Assembly (NCBI RefSeq): GCF_000239815.1
Contig: NZ_CAFK01000323.1
Span: 1 to 64,000, forward strand
DNA: 64,000 bases
Direction of reading: 5' to 3'
Source: Bradyrhizobium sp. STM 3843
GTDB taxonomy: Bacteria > Pseudomonadota > Alphaproteobacteria > Rhizobiales > Xanthobacteraceae
The position numbers were made by a program, and so were the translations under genes. Each line of letters opens with the position of its first letter. The first letter of the stretch is position 1. The notes under the pieces are model-generated. The model was not told the origin of the DNA. It made no database searches and saw only the letters and a program-made list of their open reading frames with translations. Below, in pieces: positions 28,181 through 37,743 of the stretch.

Positions 28181-28189
28181 AGTTCGCCA

Positions 28190-28715
28190 GCGTTTTCAAT
28201 GCGACTCGGCATGTCCAGTCGTCTCGCGAAAAATATTCCAGTTTCTAATTTTCAGAAATCGTGCTTATCTCTTGTCATCCCGCCTCGATGAGAGGGGCGT
28301 TGCGCGCGATCGTCACGACACGTGAGGCGGGGATGCGGTGGCCGCGAGATGTCGGAGCATGTCCTTTGGAGGTGCTGACGAACGATATTCTTGCGGACGT
28401 GAAGTCGTGTGGTCCTGGCGCTCCGGTGCTGGCGTCAAGCTTGCGATGATGCTTCTCGACATCGCTTTGCGATGCGAGGGCATTGCGCAGGTGATGGGGG
28501 CAAGAGAGCCGGTCCCCAGGGAGAGCACGTATAACCGTTAAAGCCATCGCGCAGGGAATGCCGGATGATCGGCTGCACCTGTGGTAACTGCCGCCTGCTT
28601 TCTTTGATGCAGGCGGGCCATGGGTGAGGCCTTCACCCGGCATTCCCTGCGCCCTCTGCCTTCGAGGGTGAAGCTGATGGATAGCTCGGGTGCAAATCGC
28701 TCCGCGAGATCGAGG
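28190..28715. repeat. Large dispersed hairpin repeat (copy B)
   Basis: Collinear with the copy at about 1990-2500. Hairpin arms GCGCAGGGAATGCCGG (28549-28564) and CCGGCATTCCCTGCGC (28637-28652) are perfectly complementary and enclose an inner CCGCCTGC/GCAGGCGG stem. Outer-arm bases differ from copy A but both stay paired, so the changes are compensatory. No gene is supported; short open frames on the minus strand are repeat-borne. Confidence 0.75.
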
Positions 28716-28727
28716 ATGCATGTCTCC

Positions 28728-28815
28728 GTCATTGCGAGGCGCGCTTGCGCCGAAGCAACGCAGAGTCGGTCGAGCAGTTGTGGATTGTTTTGAAGCCATC
28801 GCGCCTCGCAGTGAC
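28728..28815. repeat. Palindromic intergenic element with GTCATTGCGAGGCGC ends
   Basis: GTCATTGCGAGGCGC at 28728-28742 is mirrored by GCGCCTCGCAGTGAC at 28801-28815 (14 of 15 pairs). Between them is a short A/T-richer core. This end sequence is typical of a widespread rhizobial palindromic repeat of unknown function. It directly precedes the CpdR-like gene end. Confidence 0.65.
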
Positions 28816-28858
28816 GCTGAGAATCGGAATGCCTCAAGACGCGATGGAGGAGACCAGA

Positions 28859-29236
28859 CTACTGCGCCCGCTTCGATGCCAGCGCGTCTGCGACAGCGGT
28901 GCGGATGTCGGCGACCGAGAACGGCTTGGTGATCACGTCATGCGCGATCGCGCTCAGATTGGAGGCGCGTTCGCGCTGATGGGCAAAGCCGGTCATCAGC
29001 AGAATGGTCAAATGCGGGAAATCGCGTGCCGCCGACAGCGCCAGCGCAATGCCGTCCATCACCGGCATCTGGATGTCGGTCAGCAAGAGGTCGAAAGCGC
29101 CGTTCTCCCGCGTGAGAATATCCAGCGCTTCGGCGCCGTCCTGCGCCGTGACGGTGTCGTGGCCGTCCATCGCGATCGCCCGCGCGACCAAGGTCCGCAT
29201 GGATTCTTCGTCGTCGGCGATGAGCACGCGCGACAT
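28859..29236 (-). CDS. cpdR: Single-domain response regulator, CpdR-like
   Basis: A 125-residue receiver domain with nothing attached. Acidic pair ADDEE near residues 7-11, the phosphoacceptor Asp in DLLLTDIQMP (about residue 53), the Thr in LLMTGF and the Lys in ITKPF are all present. Its length, and its place next to a zinc-ribbon protein and ftsE, match CpdR, which controls ClpXP proteolysis in the alphaproteobacterial cell cycle. The C-terminus (ASKRAQ) lacks the di-alanine seen in Caulobacter CpdR, so the name is provisional. Confidence 0.78.
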   Translation of the reverse strand: MSRVLIADDEESMRTLVARAIAMDGHDTVTAQDGAEALDILTRENGAFDLLLTDIQMPVMDGIALALSAARDFPHLTILLMTGFAHQRERASNLSAIAHDVITKPFSVADIRTAVADALASKRAQ

Positions 29237-29287
29237 CGTCTCGCCTTTCTCTCTCGTGGCCTCGCGAGAAGCCCGCGAGATCCAACC

Positions 29288-30136
29288 TTACGCATTGCCA
29301 GCGGTAACGTCGCGCCGGTTGAAGAATCGTATATCGATATTGCGTCCTTCGGGAGGGGGCGAAGCGAGACGCGACTTGAAGGCGGCGCGCTCGCCCGGCT
29401 TGAGCGTGGTCTGATCGAGCACGGCATTCCAGGCGTAGATTTCCGCCCCCTGTGCGTCGCGCACGCTGAAGCGCAGACGCGGCAGGTCGACCGCCTTGCG
29501 GCCGGTCGCGACGACGGCGCCTTCGATCACCAGCACCGGCTTGCCGTCTACCGTTTCCATCGCGACTTTCAAGTCCCTGAAGGTGGCGCCGCGCAGGTTC
29601 ACGTCGAGTCCCACCAGTCTGTAGAAGCCGGCGGTTTGCGGCATCAGCCGCACCACGTCGGCGCGCCAGACCACGAGGGCGAGGACGAGGGCGGCCATGG
29701 CAGCCGTGAGCGCCGGCAGGTTGAATACGGACTTACCGGCACTGCCTGCGAAATCGGGTCGCTTCAACAGCCTGCGAAACCAGGGCGGACGGCTGCCCCC
29801 GCTCTCCGTTTCGTCAAGTTCTGCCGTCGACCAGTCGGCTTGGTTGTCCGTGCTCTCCTCCGGCCAGCCTGCGGCGATCGAAGGACTGTCGACCACCGGA
29901 GGGTGGTCGTCGGCCTCATCGTGCGCAAGCGCCTCCCAATTGGCTTCCTCCGGCAGGGCATCGGAATTGCCGGCTTCCGCCATGGCCGGCATCGGTGCGG
30001 GCGCCTCGACCGCGTCTTCCGGGTGCGCCAGCCAGACCTCCTTGCAGCGGGAGCAGCGGACAGTGCGGCCGTCCGCACCCAATGTTGCCAGATCGATGGC
30101 GTAAGATGTTGTACAATGAGGGCAAACGATGAACAT
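29288..30136 (-). CDS. MJ0042-type zinc-ribbon, DUF3426-like membrane protein
   Basis: A 282-residue protein. The N-terminus MFIVCPHCTTSYAID followed by RTVRCSRC forms a CxxC..CxxC zinc ribbon of the MJ0042 type. A long acidic and proline-rich linker follows, then one transmembrane helix (LTAAMAALVLALVVW, near 170-190), and a C-terminal beta-rich domain resembling DUF3426. The ATG at 30136 places the zinc ribbon exactly at the N-terminus as in the family. It is 51 bases upstream of the CpdR-like gene on the same strand and divergent from ftsE. Function unknown. Confidence 0.85.
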   Translation of the reverse strand: MFIVCPHCTTSYAIDLATLGADGRTVRCSRCKEVWLAHPEDAVEAPAPMPAMAEAGNSDALPEEANWEALAHDEADDHPPVVDSPSIAAGWPEESTDNQADWSTAELDETESGGSRPPWFRRLLKRPDFAGSAGKSVFNLPALTAAMAALVLALVVWRADVVRLMPQTAGFYRLVGLDVNLRGATFRDLKVAMETVDGKPVLVIEGAVVATGRKAVDLPRLRFSVRDAQGAEIYAWNAVLDQTTLKPGERAAFKSRLASPPPEGRNIDIRFFNRRDVTAGNA

Positions 30137-30378
30137 CCAGCCTGTCTCCACCAGCGGCCTTGACCGCGTCGTATCCGGACAGTTCGTGACCAGTGAAGCG
30201 GATTTAACCTTCGCGTACGCCTTCCGAGAATCGCAGGCGGCGAAACGTCAAATCCAAAGCTTCACTGGCATCAATGTGTTATCTAATGTTCCCACGGCGT
30301 TCACATTCGCAAAATGTGCATCCCGAGGGGGGATGCGAAAGAGATGCGAATGCCGCCGTCGGACACTAGAAGGACCGC

Positions 30379-30522
30379 ATGACGAACTTTGGAACCTCAG
30401 CACGCGGATGGTACATGGTGACCGTTAACGAACCGGAAACCATAACGAGAGCCACATTGGCTGATGCAGCCAAACGCCTGCTTGCGCCCAAGCCGCGCGA
30501 GCAAGCTTTCGGACGGAGCTGA
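30379..30522 (+). CDS. Possible 47-residue leader ORF before ftsE
   Basis: ATG at 30379 preceded by AAGGA, open to TGA at 30520-30522, three bases before the ftsE start. The 47-residue product is hydrophilic with a helical middle (ITRATLADAAKRLLAPKPRE) and ends FGRS. Placement, ribosome site and spacing suggest a translated small protein or leader coupled to ftsE. I do not recognise a family. Codon bias is only weakly coding-like, so it could be chance. Confidence 0.4.
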   Translation: MTNFGTSARGWYMVTVNEPETITRATLADAAKRLLAPKPREQAFGRS

Positions 30523-30525
30523 CGC

Positions 30526-31185
30526 TTGGTTCGGTTCGAAAATGTCGGATTGCGCTACGGGCTCGGGCCGGAGATTCTCCGCGACCTGAGCTTCAATGTT
30601 CCCGCGCACTCCTTCCAGTTCCTGACCGGGCCCTCCGGCGCCGGCAAGACCTCGCTTTTGAAGCTGCTGTTCCTGTCCTTGCGGCCGACCCGCGGATTGG
30701 TCAACCTGTTCGGCTATGACATCTCGCTGCTCGGCAAGGACGAGATTGCCGATTTGCGCAAGCGGATCGGCATCGTGCTGCAGGACTTCCGCCTGCTCGA
30801 CCACATGACCACCTATGAGAACGTCGCGCTGCCGTTTCGGGTGATGGGCCGCGAGGAGTCCAGTTATCGCAAGGAGGTCATCGATCTCCTCAAATGGGTG
30901 GGCCTGGGCGAGCGCATGGACGCACTTCCGCCAATCCTGTCTGGTGGAGAGAAGCAGCGGGCGGCGATCGCACGCGCGGTGATCTCGCGGCCGCAGCTGC
31001 TGCTCGCGGACGAGCCGACCGGCAACGTCGATCCGACCTTGGGCCGCCGCCTGTTGCGCCTGTTCATCGAGCTCAACCGCTCCGGGACCGCGGTCATTAT
31101 CGCAACCCACGACATCACGCTGATGGACCAGTATGAGGCCCGCCGGCTGGTGCTACATCAGGGACGGCTGCACATCTATGAGTAG
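30526..31185 (+). CDS. ftsE: Cell-division ATP-binding protein FtsE
   Basis: A 219-residue ABC ATPase. Walker A GPSGAGKTS near residues 37-45, the Q-loop LQDFRLLDHMT, signature LSGGEKQR, Walker B LLLADEPTGNVDP, and the H-loop ATHD are all in place, with the short FtsE-type length. With FtsX it forms the complex that activates peptidoglycan hydrolases at the septum. The start is TTG at 30526, backed by GGACGGAG. Its stop overlaps the ftsX start. Confidence 0.95.
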   Translation: MVRFENVGLRYGLGPEILRDLSFNVPAHSFQFLTGPSGAGKTSLLKLLFLSLRPTRGLVNLFGYDISLLGKDEIADLRKRIGIVLQDFRLLDHMTTYENVALPFRVMGREESSYRKEVIDLLKWVGLGERMDALPPILSGGEKQRAAIARAVISRPQLLLADEPTGNVDPTLGRRLLRLFIELNRSGTAVIIATHDITLMDQYEARRLVLHQGRLHIYE

Positions 31186-32146
31186 CGTGGACGATCGCGG
31201 CCTTTTGGTCGACCTTGGCGACGAGCGCCCGCAGCTGCCGGCGCAGGCGCGCATCATATCTCCCATCGTGCCGCGGGCGTCGATCGCCGGCCGCGCGCTG
31301 GTCGCGGTGGTCGCGATCATGACTTTTCTTGCCTCGATCACGACCGGCACCGTGATGCTGGTCAGCGAATCAGCGGCGGAGTGGCAGTCGGAGGTCGCGA
31401 GCGAGATCACGGTGCAAGTGCGCCCCAGGACCGGGCGGGATCTCGATCGCGACACCGCGGCGGTGGTGGACGCGATGCGGGCCCAGCCCGGGATCGTCGA
31501 GACCAAGCCCTTCACCAAGGAGGAATCCGGCAAGCTGCTTGAGCCTTGGCTCGGCAGTGGCCTCTCCTTCGACGACCTGCCGGTGCCACGCGTGATCGTT
31601 GCGCGGGTTCAGCCCGGCAGCACGTTCGATCTCGCCGGCCTGCGCGAGCGCGTCACCATGATCGCGCCGAATGCCAGCGTCGATGATCACCGGGCCTGGA
31701 TTGACCGGATGCGTTCCATGACCGGAGCCACCTTGCTGGCGGGTATCGGGATTCTCGTGCTGGTCATCGCCGCCACCATCCTCTCGGTCTCGTTCGCGAC
31801 CCGCGGTGCGATGGCGGCGAATCGGCCGATTGTGGAGGTCTTGCACTTCGTCGGTGCCGGCGACCGCTACATTGCCAATCATTTCCTGCGCCATTTCCTG
31901 CAACTCGGCCTCGAGGGCGGCGTGATCGGCGCCGGCATCGCGATGCTCGGCTTCGGCTTCTCCGAGTCGATCGCCAACTGGTTCTCGGGCACGCCGGTGG
32001 GAGACCAATTCGCGGCGCTGCTCGGCACTTTCTCGCTGCGGCCGCTCGGCTATGTCGTGATCGCGGTGCAGGCGGTCGTGATCGCGGCCGTCACCGGCTG
32101 GGCTGCGCGCCGGACTCTGTTCGCGACGCTTGAGAGCATCGACTGA
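31178..32146 (+). CDS. ftsX: Cell-division permease FtsX
   Basis: A 322-residue inner-membrane partner of FtsE. A first transmembrane helix at about 40-62, a periplasmic domain (about 65-175), then three helices (about 182-204, 232-260, 285-310) as in FtsX. ATG at 31178 overlaps the ftsE stop by 8 bases. The family motif region ILSVSFATRGAMAANRPIVEVLHFVGA is clear. Confidence 0.94.
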   Translation: MSSVDDRGLLVDLGDERPQLPAQARIISPIVPRASIAGRALVAVVAIMTFLASITTGTVMLVSESAAEWQSEVASEITVQVRPRTGRDLDRDTAAVVDAMRAQPGIVETKPFTKEESGKLLEPWLGSGLSFDDLPVPRVIVARVQPGSTFDLAGLRERVTMIAPNASVDDHRAWIDRMRSMTGATLLAGIGILVLVIAATILSVSFATRGAMAANRPIVEVLHFVGAGDRYIANHFLRHFLQLGLEGGVIGAGIAMLGFGFSESIANWFSGTPVGDQFAALLGTFSLRPLGYVVIAVQAVVIAAVTGWAARRTLFATLESID

Positions 32147-32268
32147 AGGGACCGGCCCGCTGCCACGCCGGATTTCACTTTAGCCAAAAAAAGCCTAAAA
32201 TCGTCTGCGCCGGAGGTGCGTCTGCGCATACCGCATCATGATCCAAGGAGAGGACCGCCGGACGTCGC

Positions 32269-32982
32269 ATGGGTTCGCAGACCGACGATACGCCGCCGAG
32301 CCCCTCCTTTTTTCGGGTGGTTCGGCGCGGTGTGGCGGGAATGGTGGCCGCGCTGGCGCTGGGCTTTCTGGTCGCGGCGATCGGCTTTATTGGCTTCCTG
32401 TCGCAATTGCGTGGCGCCGAGATCAAGCCGGAGCGCCAGGCCGACGGCATCGTCGTTCTCACCGGCGGCTCGTCGCGCGTATCGGACGCGGTCGAGCTGT
32501 TGGCCAGCGGCTATGGCAGGCGGCTGTTGATCTCGGGCGTGCATCCGACCAACGACGCCAATGACATTTCGCGCTCGCTGCCCGAGGCGCGGTCGTTCAT
32601 CGCCTGCTGCGTCGATCTGGATTATTCGGCGATCAATACCCGCAGCAATGCCGCCCAGACCCGGCGCTGGGCGCATGAGCGCGGCTTCAAGTCGGTGATC
32701 GTGGTGACCTCGAACTACCACATGCCGCGCGCGATCGTGGAGCTCTCGCACGCGATGCCGGATATCGATCTCATTCCCTACGCCGTGGTCGGCGAGCGCT
32801 GGCGGGACGAGCCGTGGTGGACCAGCGGTCCCACGTTGCGGCTGCTGTTGTCCGAATATGCGAAATATGTCGCCGCCGAGGTCAGGGTGCGTCTCGCCGA
32901 TCTTGGCCTCGATCTCGCGCCGGAGGGCGAACCGCCGAGCGGAGCGCTGGCGCATCGTCCGGCCACGGCGCAGGCCAATTGA
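32269..32982 (+). CDS. YdcF/DUF218 family (ElyC/SanA-like) envelope protein
   Basis: A 237-residue protein with one N-terminal transmembrane helix (about 20-45) and a DUF218 domain: ADGIVVLTGGSSRVSDAVELL, NTRSNAAQTRRWA and VVTSNYHMPRAIVEL. Relatives (ElyC, SanA) act in peptidoglycan and envelope homeostasis. It follows ftsX by 122 bases and precedes plsC, probably in one transcript. Start is ATG at 32269 with no strong ribosome site close by. Confidence 0.88.
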   Translation: MGSQTDDTPPSPSFFRVVRRGVAGMVAALALGFLVAAIGFIGFLSQLRGAEIKPERQADGIVVLTGGSSRVSDAVELLASGYGRRLLISGVHPTNDANDISRSLPEARSFIACCVDLDYSAINTRSNAAQTRRWAHERGFKSVIVVTSNYHMPRAIVELSHAMPDIDLIPYAVVGERWRDEPWWTSGPTLRLLLSEYAKYVAAEVRVRLADLGLDLAPEGEPPSGALAHRPATAQAN

Positions 32983-32994
32983 ACAGGATGTGCG

Positions 32995-33762
32995 ATGGTT
33001 TCGATCTTTCTGCGTTCGCTGGTGTTCAACATCCTGTTCTATCCGGTGTTCATCTTCTGGGCGCTGGTGGCGCTGCCGACCCTTGCGATGCCCCGGAAGG
33101 CCTTGATGCGCGTCGCCAATTGGTGGGGGCAGACCAACATCCTGTTGATGCGCGTGATCTGCAACATCAGGGTCGAATATCGCGGCGTCGAGAAGATCCC
33201 GAAGGGTCCTTTGATCGTCGCCGCCAAGCATCAGTCGATGTGGGAGACCATCTCGCTGTTGCACTTCTTCGACGAGCCATTCTTCGTGCTCAAGCGCGAG
33301 CTTAGGCGCATTCCGATCTTCGGCCTCTTCCTGATGAAGGCCGACATGGTTGCGATCGACCGCAGCGCCGGCAGGCGCGCCTTGATGCAGGTCGTGCGCC
33401 GCGCATCCGAGGAGGTGAAACGCGGACGCCAGTTCGTGATCTTTCCGGAGGGCACGCGCCGGCCGCCCGGCGCACCGCCGCATTATAAGGCCGGCGTTGG
33501 CCTGATCTACGTCGATTGTGGCGTGCCGTGCCTGCCGGTCGCGCTCAATTCCGGCCTGTTCTGGCCGCGCAACTCTTTCATGCGTTATCCCGGCACGCTG
33601 GTCGTCGAATTCCTCGATCCGCTGCCGCCGGGGCTGCCGCGCGAGGAGTTTCTCTCCCGTGTCGAAACCGCGATCGAGGATGCGACCAATCGTCTCGTCG
33701 CTGCGGGCGAGGCGGAGCAGGCGCAGCTGTTCGGGCGTGTGCCGCAGGCGGCCAAGGCGTGA
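32995..33762 (+). CDS. plsC: 1-acylglycerol-3-phosphate acyltransferase (PlsC-type)
   Basis: A 255-residue acyltransferase anchored by an N-terminal hydrophobic segment (about 5-28). Conserved blocks: block I AAKHQSMWETIS, block II region PIFGLFLMKADMVAIDRS, block III FVIFPEGTRR and block IV VPCLPVALNSG. Block I reads HQSMWE, that is HX4E rather than the textbook HX4D. Enzyme makes phosphatidic acid or a related lipid. It is separated from the ydcF-like gene by 12 bases, so the two are co-transcribed. Confidence 0.9.
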   Translation: MVSIFLRSLVFNILFYPVFIFWALVALPTLAMPRKALMRVANWWGQTNILLMRVICNIRVEYRGVEKIPKGPLIVAAKHQSMWETISLLHFFDEPFFVLKRELRRIPIFGLFLMKADMVAIDRSAGRRALMQVVRRASEEVKRGRQFVIFPEGTRRPPGAPPHYKAGVGLIYVDCGVPCLPVALNSGLFWPRNSFMRYPGTLVVEFLDPLPPGLPREEFLSRVETAIEDATNRLVAAGEAEQAQLFGRVPQAAKA

Positions 33763-33766
33763 GGTG

Positions 33767-34363
33767 TTATGCTCCGTCTTGCGGTGGATGCCGCGCATGG
33801 CCGTCGTCGTGCAGCATCAGCGCCAGCCGATGCAGCTGCGCGTCGCGAAAGCCTTGGGCTTCGATCGCCTTCACGGTCGAGAGCACATACTCGCGATTGG
33901 GGCCGGATTGGCCGTGGCCCTGCCGCACGTGGCGGAGCTGCTCGACTGGCGACAGCCGGCCGGCATATTGCACGTGACCACGATCGACCACATAGGTCAG
34001 CGCGCTCACCCGCTGGCGGGCCTCGTTCTCGAGCCACACCGAGCGCTTCACCTCGCGATAGACCGACGTGACCTGCTCGCGTGCGCGCAGATAGGCGATC
34101 ACCGTTTCGCGGTCCTGTTCCTTGACTCGGAACGCGATCCCCCGGCACGCGCCACCGCGGTCAAGCCCGAGCACCAGCCCCGGTTTCTCCGGTGTGCCGC
34201 GATGAACGAAGGAATACACACACAGCGCGCGATGCTCACCGATCAGCCGCGCCGGAACCTGCTCGACGAAATCGAACCCGGGCCGCCACATCAACGAGCC
34301 ATAACCAAAGACCCAGAGATCGCCATGAGGGAATTCGCTCTCAGACAGGTTCATTGTCGCCAT
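33767..34363 (-). CDS. chaC: Gamma-glutamylcyclotransferase, ChaC type
   Basis: About 198 residues. DLWVFGYGSLMWRPGFDF is the ChaC substrate-binding loop; RGTPEKPGLVLGLD and GIAFRV follow in order, and NREYVLSTVKAIEAQGFRD ends the domain. ChaC enzymes cleave glutathione to 5-oxoproline and Cys-Gly. The start is taken as ATG at 34363; ATG at 34396 or 34354 is possible, since no strong ribosome site distinguishes them. It converges with plsC (4-base gap). Confidence 0.87.
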   Translation of the reverse strand: MATMNLSESEFPHGDLWVFGYGSLMWRPGFDFVEQVPARLIGEHRALCVYSFVHRGTPEKPGLVLGLDRGGACRGIAFRVKEQDRETVIAYLRAREQVTSVYREVKRSVWLENEARQRVSALTYVVDRGHVQYAGRLSPVEQLRHVRQGHGQSGPNREYVLSTVKAIEAQGFRDAQLHRLALMLHDDGHARHPPQDGA

Positions 34364-34462
34364 AAGATTAGGAGCCCCATGCTGGCCGATGCGCATTCGT
34401 TAACTTAAATACACAATCCGTGATCGCCGAATTGCCAAAATTGCTCCGCAAAGGGTCCCCGC

Positions 34463-35647
34463 ATGTCCGATATGAGGTCAGCGCCGCGCAGGCGCCCGCT
34501 GTGGGGGCTTTTCATCGCTCCCGTTCTGCTCCTGATCGCCGCCGTGGCGTGGAGCGCATTCTGGTTTTTTGCCGCTTCGCAGGTCGATGTCCAGGCCGAT
34601 GCCTGGCGTGCGCGCGAGGCGAAGTCCGGACGCGTCTATGATTGCGCGCGGCATTCGGTCGCCGGCTTCCCGTTCCGGCTCGAGGTCCGCTGCGAGGATC
34701 CGAGCGTCTCGCTGTTCGGGCAGGCGGCCCGCATCCCGCTGATGACAGCCAAGCTCGGCGAGATCCTGGTCGTCGCGCAGGTCTATGACCCGAAACGTCT
34801 GATCGCCGAATTCACGGGACCCGCGGCGATTTCGAACGGCAGCGATCCTGCGTCCTTCGCGGTGAACTGGCGGCTCGGCGAGGCCAGTGTCTACGGCTTG
34901 CCTGTCGCGCCGGAGCGTGGAGCACTGGTGTTCGACAATCCCACGATCGATCGGATCGATGGAGCCAACCAGGTCCCGCTTGCGCGCGCTGATCATGTCG
35001 AATTGCACGGCCGCCTTGCCGAGGGATCGCCGACGGATCATCCGGTGATCGAGACCGCGCTGCAGATCGCGAGCGGAAGCATTCAGGGCAGCCATCCGCT
35101 GCTCGCCGAACCCTTCAATGCCGACATTCAGACGCGGCTCTCTGGGCTGAAGGATTTCCGGCCAAAACCGTGGCCGGAGCGGTTTCGGGAGATCCAGGCT
35201 GCGGGCGGGCATGTCGAGATCGTGCAGTCGCGGATTCAGCAGGGCGAATTGCTTGCCGTGGCCTCGGGCACGCTCAGCCTCACACCGAATGGCAATATCG
35301 ATGGTGAGCTGCAGATGACCGTTGCGGGGATGGAGAAGGTGATCCCGGCGTTGGGTATCGACAAGATGCTCGACAGCGGCGTGCCGCAGTCGACGCTCGA
35401 TCGCGTCGCTCCCGGCGTGAAGTCGCAGGATCTCAACAATCTGTTCGGCGCGCTGGACCGCGCGATTCCAGGGCTCGGCAAAGTCGTCAAGCAAAATGCC
35501 AATGCCGGCGTCGCTGCCAGCATCAACGCGCTGGGCAAGGAAGCCGTGCTCGAAGGGCGCAAGGCGCGCACATTCCCGTTGCGCATCTCCGATGGCGCGG
35601 TCGTGCTTGGCCCGTTCAAGGTCGCGCAGATCCCGCCACTGTTTTAG
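34463..35647 (+). CDS. DUF2125 domain-containing protein
   Basis: A 394-residue protein with one N-terminal transmembrane helix (about 14-38) followed by a large periplasmic domain. The family pattern YDCARHSVAGFPFRLEVRCE appears near residues 59-78, and the C-terminus holds the repeated hydrophobic strands ending FPLRISDGAVVLGPFKVAQ. DUF2125 proteins are common in alphaproteobacteria and have no known function. The gene diverges from chaC and converges with tyrA. Confidence 0.88.
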   Translation: MSDMRSAPRRRPLWGLFIAPVLLLIAAVAWSAFWFFAASQVDVQADAWRAREAKSGRVYDCARHSVAGFPFRLEVRCEDPSVSLFGQAARIPLMTAKLGEILVVAQVYDPKRLIAEFTGPAAISNGSDPASFAVNWRLGEASVYGLPVAPERGALVFDNPTIDRIDGANQVPLARADHVELHGRLAEGSPTDHPVIETALQIASGSIQGSHPLLAEPFNADIQTRLSGLKDFRPKPWPERFREIQAAGGHVEIVQSRIQQGELLAVASGTLSLTPNGNIDGELQMTVAGMEKVIPALGIDKMLDSGVPQSTLDRVAPGVKSQDLNNLFGALDRAIPGLGKVVKQNANAGVAASINALGKEAVLEGRKARTFPLRISDGAVVLGPFKVAQIPPLF

Positions 35648-35671
35648 CAGGAGCTGCGCGGGTCTCAGCCC

Positions 35672-36607
35672 TTACGGCTGCTTGATCTGCGGATGCGGTC
35701 GGCCGAAATCGGGCGCGGCGGAATCTTGACCGATCTCGACGATGCCGCGACGGATCGCGCGGGTTCGGGCGAAATGATCGAACAGCGCCTGGCCGTCGCC
35801 GCGACGGATCGCGCGGGTCAGCTTGGCGAGATCCTCATTGAAGGTGCCGAGCATCTCCAACACGGCGTCCTTGTTGTTCAAGAATACGTCGCGCCACATC
35901 GTCGGATCAGAGGCCGCGATGCGGGTGAAGTCGCGGAATCCGCCGGCGGAAAACTTGATCACCTCGGATTCCGTGACCTGCGCGAGTTCGTCGGCCGTGC
36001 CGACGATCGTGTAGGCGATCAGATGCGGAAGATGGCTGGTGATCGCGAGCACGAGATCATGATGATCGGGCGTCATGATCTCGACCTTGGCGCCGAGCGC
36101 AGCCCAAAATGCGCGAAGCCGGTCGACTGCACCGGCGTCGACCCCTTCCGGCGGGGTCAGGATGCACCAGCGGTTGATGAAGAGCTCCGCAAAACCCGAA
36201 TCAGGCCCGGAATTCTCGGTGCCTGCGACGGGATGCGCCGGAACGAAATGAACCTCTTTCGGCAGGTGCGGCGCCATGTCGCGGACGATGGCGCCCTTGA
36301 CCGAGCCGACATCGGAGACGATCGCGCCCGGCTTGAGGTGGCCAGCGATCTCCTGCGCGACAGGCCCGCAGGCGCCGACGGGAATGCAGAGGATGACGAG
36401 GTCGGCACCATCCGCGGCTTCCGCATTGCTCGCGACCACCCGATCGACAATGCCAAGTTCGGCGATGCGCGCGCGCGTCTTCTCCGAGCGTGCCGTCGTG
36501 ATGATCTCGCCGGCCAGACCGTGCGCGCGTGCGGCGCGGGCGATCGAGCCGCCGATCAGGCCAAAGCCGATCAGGGCGAGGCGCTCGAATTTCGGCGATG
36601 CGTTCAC
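35672..36607 (-). CDS. tyrA: Prephenate/arogenate dehydrogenase
   Basis: A 311-residue enzyme of tyrosine synthesis. N-terminal NAD(P)-binding loop [16 protein letters not shown]; middle [10 protein letters not shown] and [10 protein letters not shown], the latter carrying the catalytic histidine region; helical C-terminal domain with [20 protein letters not shown]. It starts with GTG at 36607, whose last bases overlap the hisC stop (GTGA), so it is translationally coupled behind hisC. Confidence 0.94.
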   Translation of the reverse strand: MNASPKFERLALIGFGLIGGSIARAARAHGLAGEIITTARSEKTRARIAELGIVDRVVASNAEAADGADLVILCIPVGACGPVAQEIAGHLKPGAIVSDVGSVKGAIVRDMAPHLPKEVHFVPAHPVAGTENSGPDSGFAELFINRWCILTPPEGVDAGAVDRLRAFWAALGAKVEIMTPDHHDLVLAITSHLPHLIAYTIVGTADELAQVTESEVIKFSAGGFRDFTRIAASDPTMWRDVFLNNKDAVLEMLGTFNEDLAKLTRAIRRGDGQALFDHFARTRAIRRGIVEIGQDSAAPDFGRPHPQIKQP

Positions 36608-37701
36608 TTCGGCCCCATGAATTCGCGCAAGGCGTCCACCACCAGGCGATTGGCTTCTTCGGTGCCGATCGTCATGCGCAGCGCATGCGTAAGTTTGTAG
36701 TTGCCGAGCGCGCGCAGCACCAGGCCACGCCGGGTCAGGAACTCGTCGGCCTCGGCGGCGGTCTTGCCCTTCTCGGCCGGGAAGTGGATCAGGACGAAGT
36801 TCGTCACGCTCGGCGTGACTTTCAGGCCGAGCTTGCCGATCTCCTCAGACAGCCAATTGCGCCATGTCTCGGTGTGGGTTTTCGACATCTGCACATGCGC
36901 GGTGTCCTCGATCGCAGCCACGGCTGCGAGCATCGCCGGCGTGGAGACGTTGAACGGGCCGCGAATCCGGTTCACCGCATCGATGATGTGGGCCGGGCCG
37001 AACATCCAGCCGACGCGCAGCGCTGCAAGACCGTGGATCTTGGAGAACGTGTGCGTGACCACGGTGTTCTCTGTGGTGGCGACGAGCTCGATGCCGAGCT
37101 CATAATCGTTCCGCGACACGTAGTCGGAATAGGCCGCATCCAGCACCAGCACGACATGCGACGGCAGGCCGGCGCGCAGGCGCTTCACCTCGTCGAATGG
37201 AATATAGGTGCCGGTTGGATTGTTCGGATTGGCCAGCCACACCAGCTTGGTGCGCGGTGTAACCGCATTCAAGATTGCGTCGACATCGCAGGTGAACTCG
37301 CGCTCGGCTGCGACCACGTTCTTAGCGCCGCAGGCCATGGTCGCGATCGGATAAACCAGAAAGCCGTGCGTGGTCGAAATCGCCTCGTCGCCGTGGCTGA
37401 GATAGGTGTGCGCGAGCAGATTGAGGATCTCGTCAGAACCGGCGCCGCAAACGATGCGGTCGGGATCGAGGCCGAAGGCGCGGCCGATCGCTTCGCGCAG
37501 CACCCGGGAGGTGCCTTCGGGATAGTCCTCCAGATGACCAGCCGCACTCTTGTACGCCTCGATCGCCTTCGGTGATGGCCCAAACGGGGTCTCATTGGCC
37601 GAAAGCTTGAACACCTTGCGGCCCGGCTCCGGCTTCGGGCTCTTGCCGGGCGTGTAGGGCGCAATATCGAGGATGCCGGGATTCGGCACGGGGCGGGACA
37701 T
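36604..37701 (-). CDS. hisC: Histidinol-phosphate/aromatic aminotransferase
   Basis: A 365-residue class I/II PLP aminotransferase. [18 protein letters not shown] near the N-terminus, [15 protein letters not shown] for the cofactor pocket, DAAYSDYV, and the Schiff-base lysine in [15 protein letters not shown]. Lying between chorismate mutase and tyrA, it probably transaminates aromatic keto acids as well as, or instead of, imidazole-acetol phosphate. Start is ATG at 37701. Confidence 0.92.
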   Translation of the reverse strand: MSRPVPNPGILDIAPYTPGKSPKPEPGRKVFKLSANETPFGPSPKAIEAYKSAAGHLEDYPEGTSRVLREAIGRAFGLDPDRIVCGAGSDEILNLLAHTYLSHGDEAISTTHGFLVYPIATMACGAKNVVAAEREFTCDVDAILNAVTPRTKLVWLANPNNPTGTYIPFDEVKRLRAGLPSHVVLVLDAAYSDYVSRNDYELGIELVATTENTVVTHTFSKIHGLAALRVGWMFGPAHIIDAVNRIRGPFNVSTPAMLAAVAAIEDTAHVQMSKTHTETWRNWLSEEIGKLGLKVTPSVTNFVLIHFPAEKGKTAAEADEFLTRRGLVLRALGNYKLTHALRMTIGTEEANRLVVDALREFMGPK

Positions 37702-37743
37702 CTCAAGACTCCGGAGGTAACAGGGCGGCCAGAGGCTCAGGCC

